Made by a program: the position numbers and the translations under genes
From: Desulfonatronovibrio sp.
GTDB lineage: Bacteria; Desulfobacterota; Desulfovibrionia; Desulfovibrionales; Desulfonatronovibrionaceae
Reading direction: 5' to 3'
Assembly (NCBI GenBank): GCA_003558575.1
Contig: PWPY01000223.1
Coordinates: forward strand, 1 to 22,292
DNA: 22,292 nucleotides
The notes under the pieces: generated by a model
Told to the model about the DNA's origin: nothing
Seen by the model: the letters and a program-made list of their open reading frames with translations, nothing else
Databases searched by the model: none
Part shown: positions 22,110 through 22,292 of the stretch, piece after piece
Layout: each line of letters starts with the position of its first letter
Position numbering within the stretch: position 1 is the first letter of the stretch

Positions 22110-22292
22110 TCATCTATAAAGGCAGGTATTAGCTTTTTTGTTTGTCAGCTCAAGGTTGAGAAGCTTCTGAATCCTGTCCATGGACTGACTGAGTAAAATC
22201 GCTGAAACAGGAGCAGGATCATGAGGATTTATTTTAAGGACCAAAGGATCATCCATGAACACCTGTTTTTTTATGGGTGTCCTTAACTGCTC
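22110..22292 (-). CDS. C-terminal end of a minus-strand gene (truncated by window edge)
   Basis: Reading leftward from the right edge, a frame stays open for 60 codons and ends in TGA at 22112-22110. The visible product has Q-V-F-M-D-D-P-L-V-L-K-I-N-P-H-D-P-A-P-V, then S-Q-S-M-D-R-I-Q-K-L-L-N-L-E-L and a basic end K-K-A-N-T-C-L-Y-R. The composition looks like a genuine protein, and the opposite orientation to the small gene at 21806 gives a convergent arrangement. I do not recognise the family; the start lies outside the window. Confidence 0.5.
   Translation of the reverse strand, partial: EQLRTPIKKQVFMDDPLVLKINPHDPAPVSAILLSQSMDRIQKLLNLELTNKKANTCLYR

Noticed and set aside
1..22292. CRISPR arrays, transposases, phage genes or long direct repeats
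   Set aside because: No regularly spaced repeats, transposase motifs, integrases or phage structural genes were seen anywhere in the window.

Overview
The window looks like chromosomal DNA from an anaerobic Desulfovibrionales-type bacterium (sulfate reducer), with GC in the mid-40s percent by eye. This is inferred from gene content: a YeiH-type putative sulfate exporter, a tungsten/molybdenum aldehyde:ferredoxin oxidoreductase (AOR) family enzyme with its own MoaD- and ThiF-like proteins, a homocitrate/Re-citrate-synthase-like enzyme of the kind used by strict anaerobes, and a small protein resembling the XXXCH family known mainly from this group. I see no phage, insertion sequence, CRISPR array or rRNA. 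Most of the window is ordinary housekeeping DNA.

Layout. 1-63: start of a minus-strand gene cut by the edge. 444-2641: YeiH-like transporter with an unusual N-terminal extension, then a small one-pass membrane protein and a strong bidirectional terminator. 2908-4687: two minus-strand genes, an unknown protein and a radical SAM/SPASM protein that is divergent from the AOR-family gene. 4846-7752: AOR-family enzyme, a terminator, then MoaD-like and ThiF/MoeB-like genes. 7845-12161: rdgB, glmS and an AMIN/Amidase_3 peptidoglycan amidase. 12158-13108: a CDF metal exporter on the minus strand, overlapping the amidase stop codon tail to tail. 13430-14757: an unknown protein and a LysM lipoprotein with promoter and terminator. 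14900-21514: a plus-strand run of an HMGL-type synthase fused to a PDC/Cache sensor domain, a lipoprotein, coaBC, a divergent UDG-fold/HolD-like protein, an NfeD-type membrane serine protease, a slipin and an XXXCH-like protein, closed by a strong terminator. 21625-21701: tRNA-Pro(GGG) on the minus strand with its own promoter and terminator. 21806-22292: a small unknown gene and the C-terminal end of a minus-strand gene that runs off the window.

How the genes work together. The radical SAM, AOR, MoaD and ThiF genes look like one module for making and loading a tungstopterin enzyme. glmS and the amidase are translationally coupled and both concern the cell wall: one makes amino-sugar precursor, the other trims peptidoglycan. 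The NfeD protease and slipin form the well-known stomatin-partner pair.

The most interesting items are the cytosolic Cache sensor domain fused to a Re-citrate-synthase-like enzyme, the candidate divergent HolD/UDG-fold gene overlapping coaBC, and the altered active-site motif in the ThiF-like protein of the AOR module. All assignments come from reading the sequence and remembered family motifs; no database search was run.
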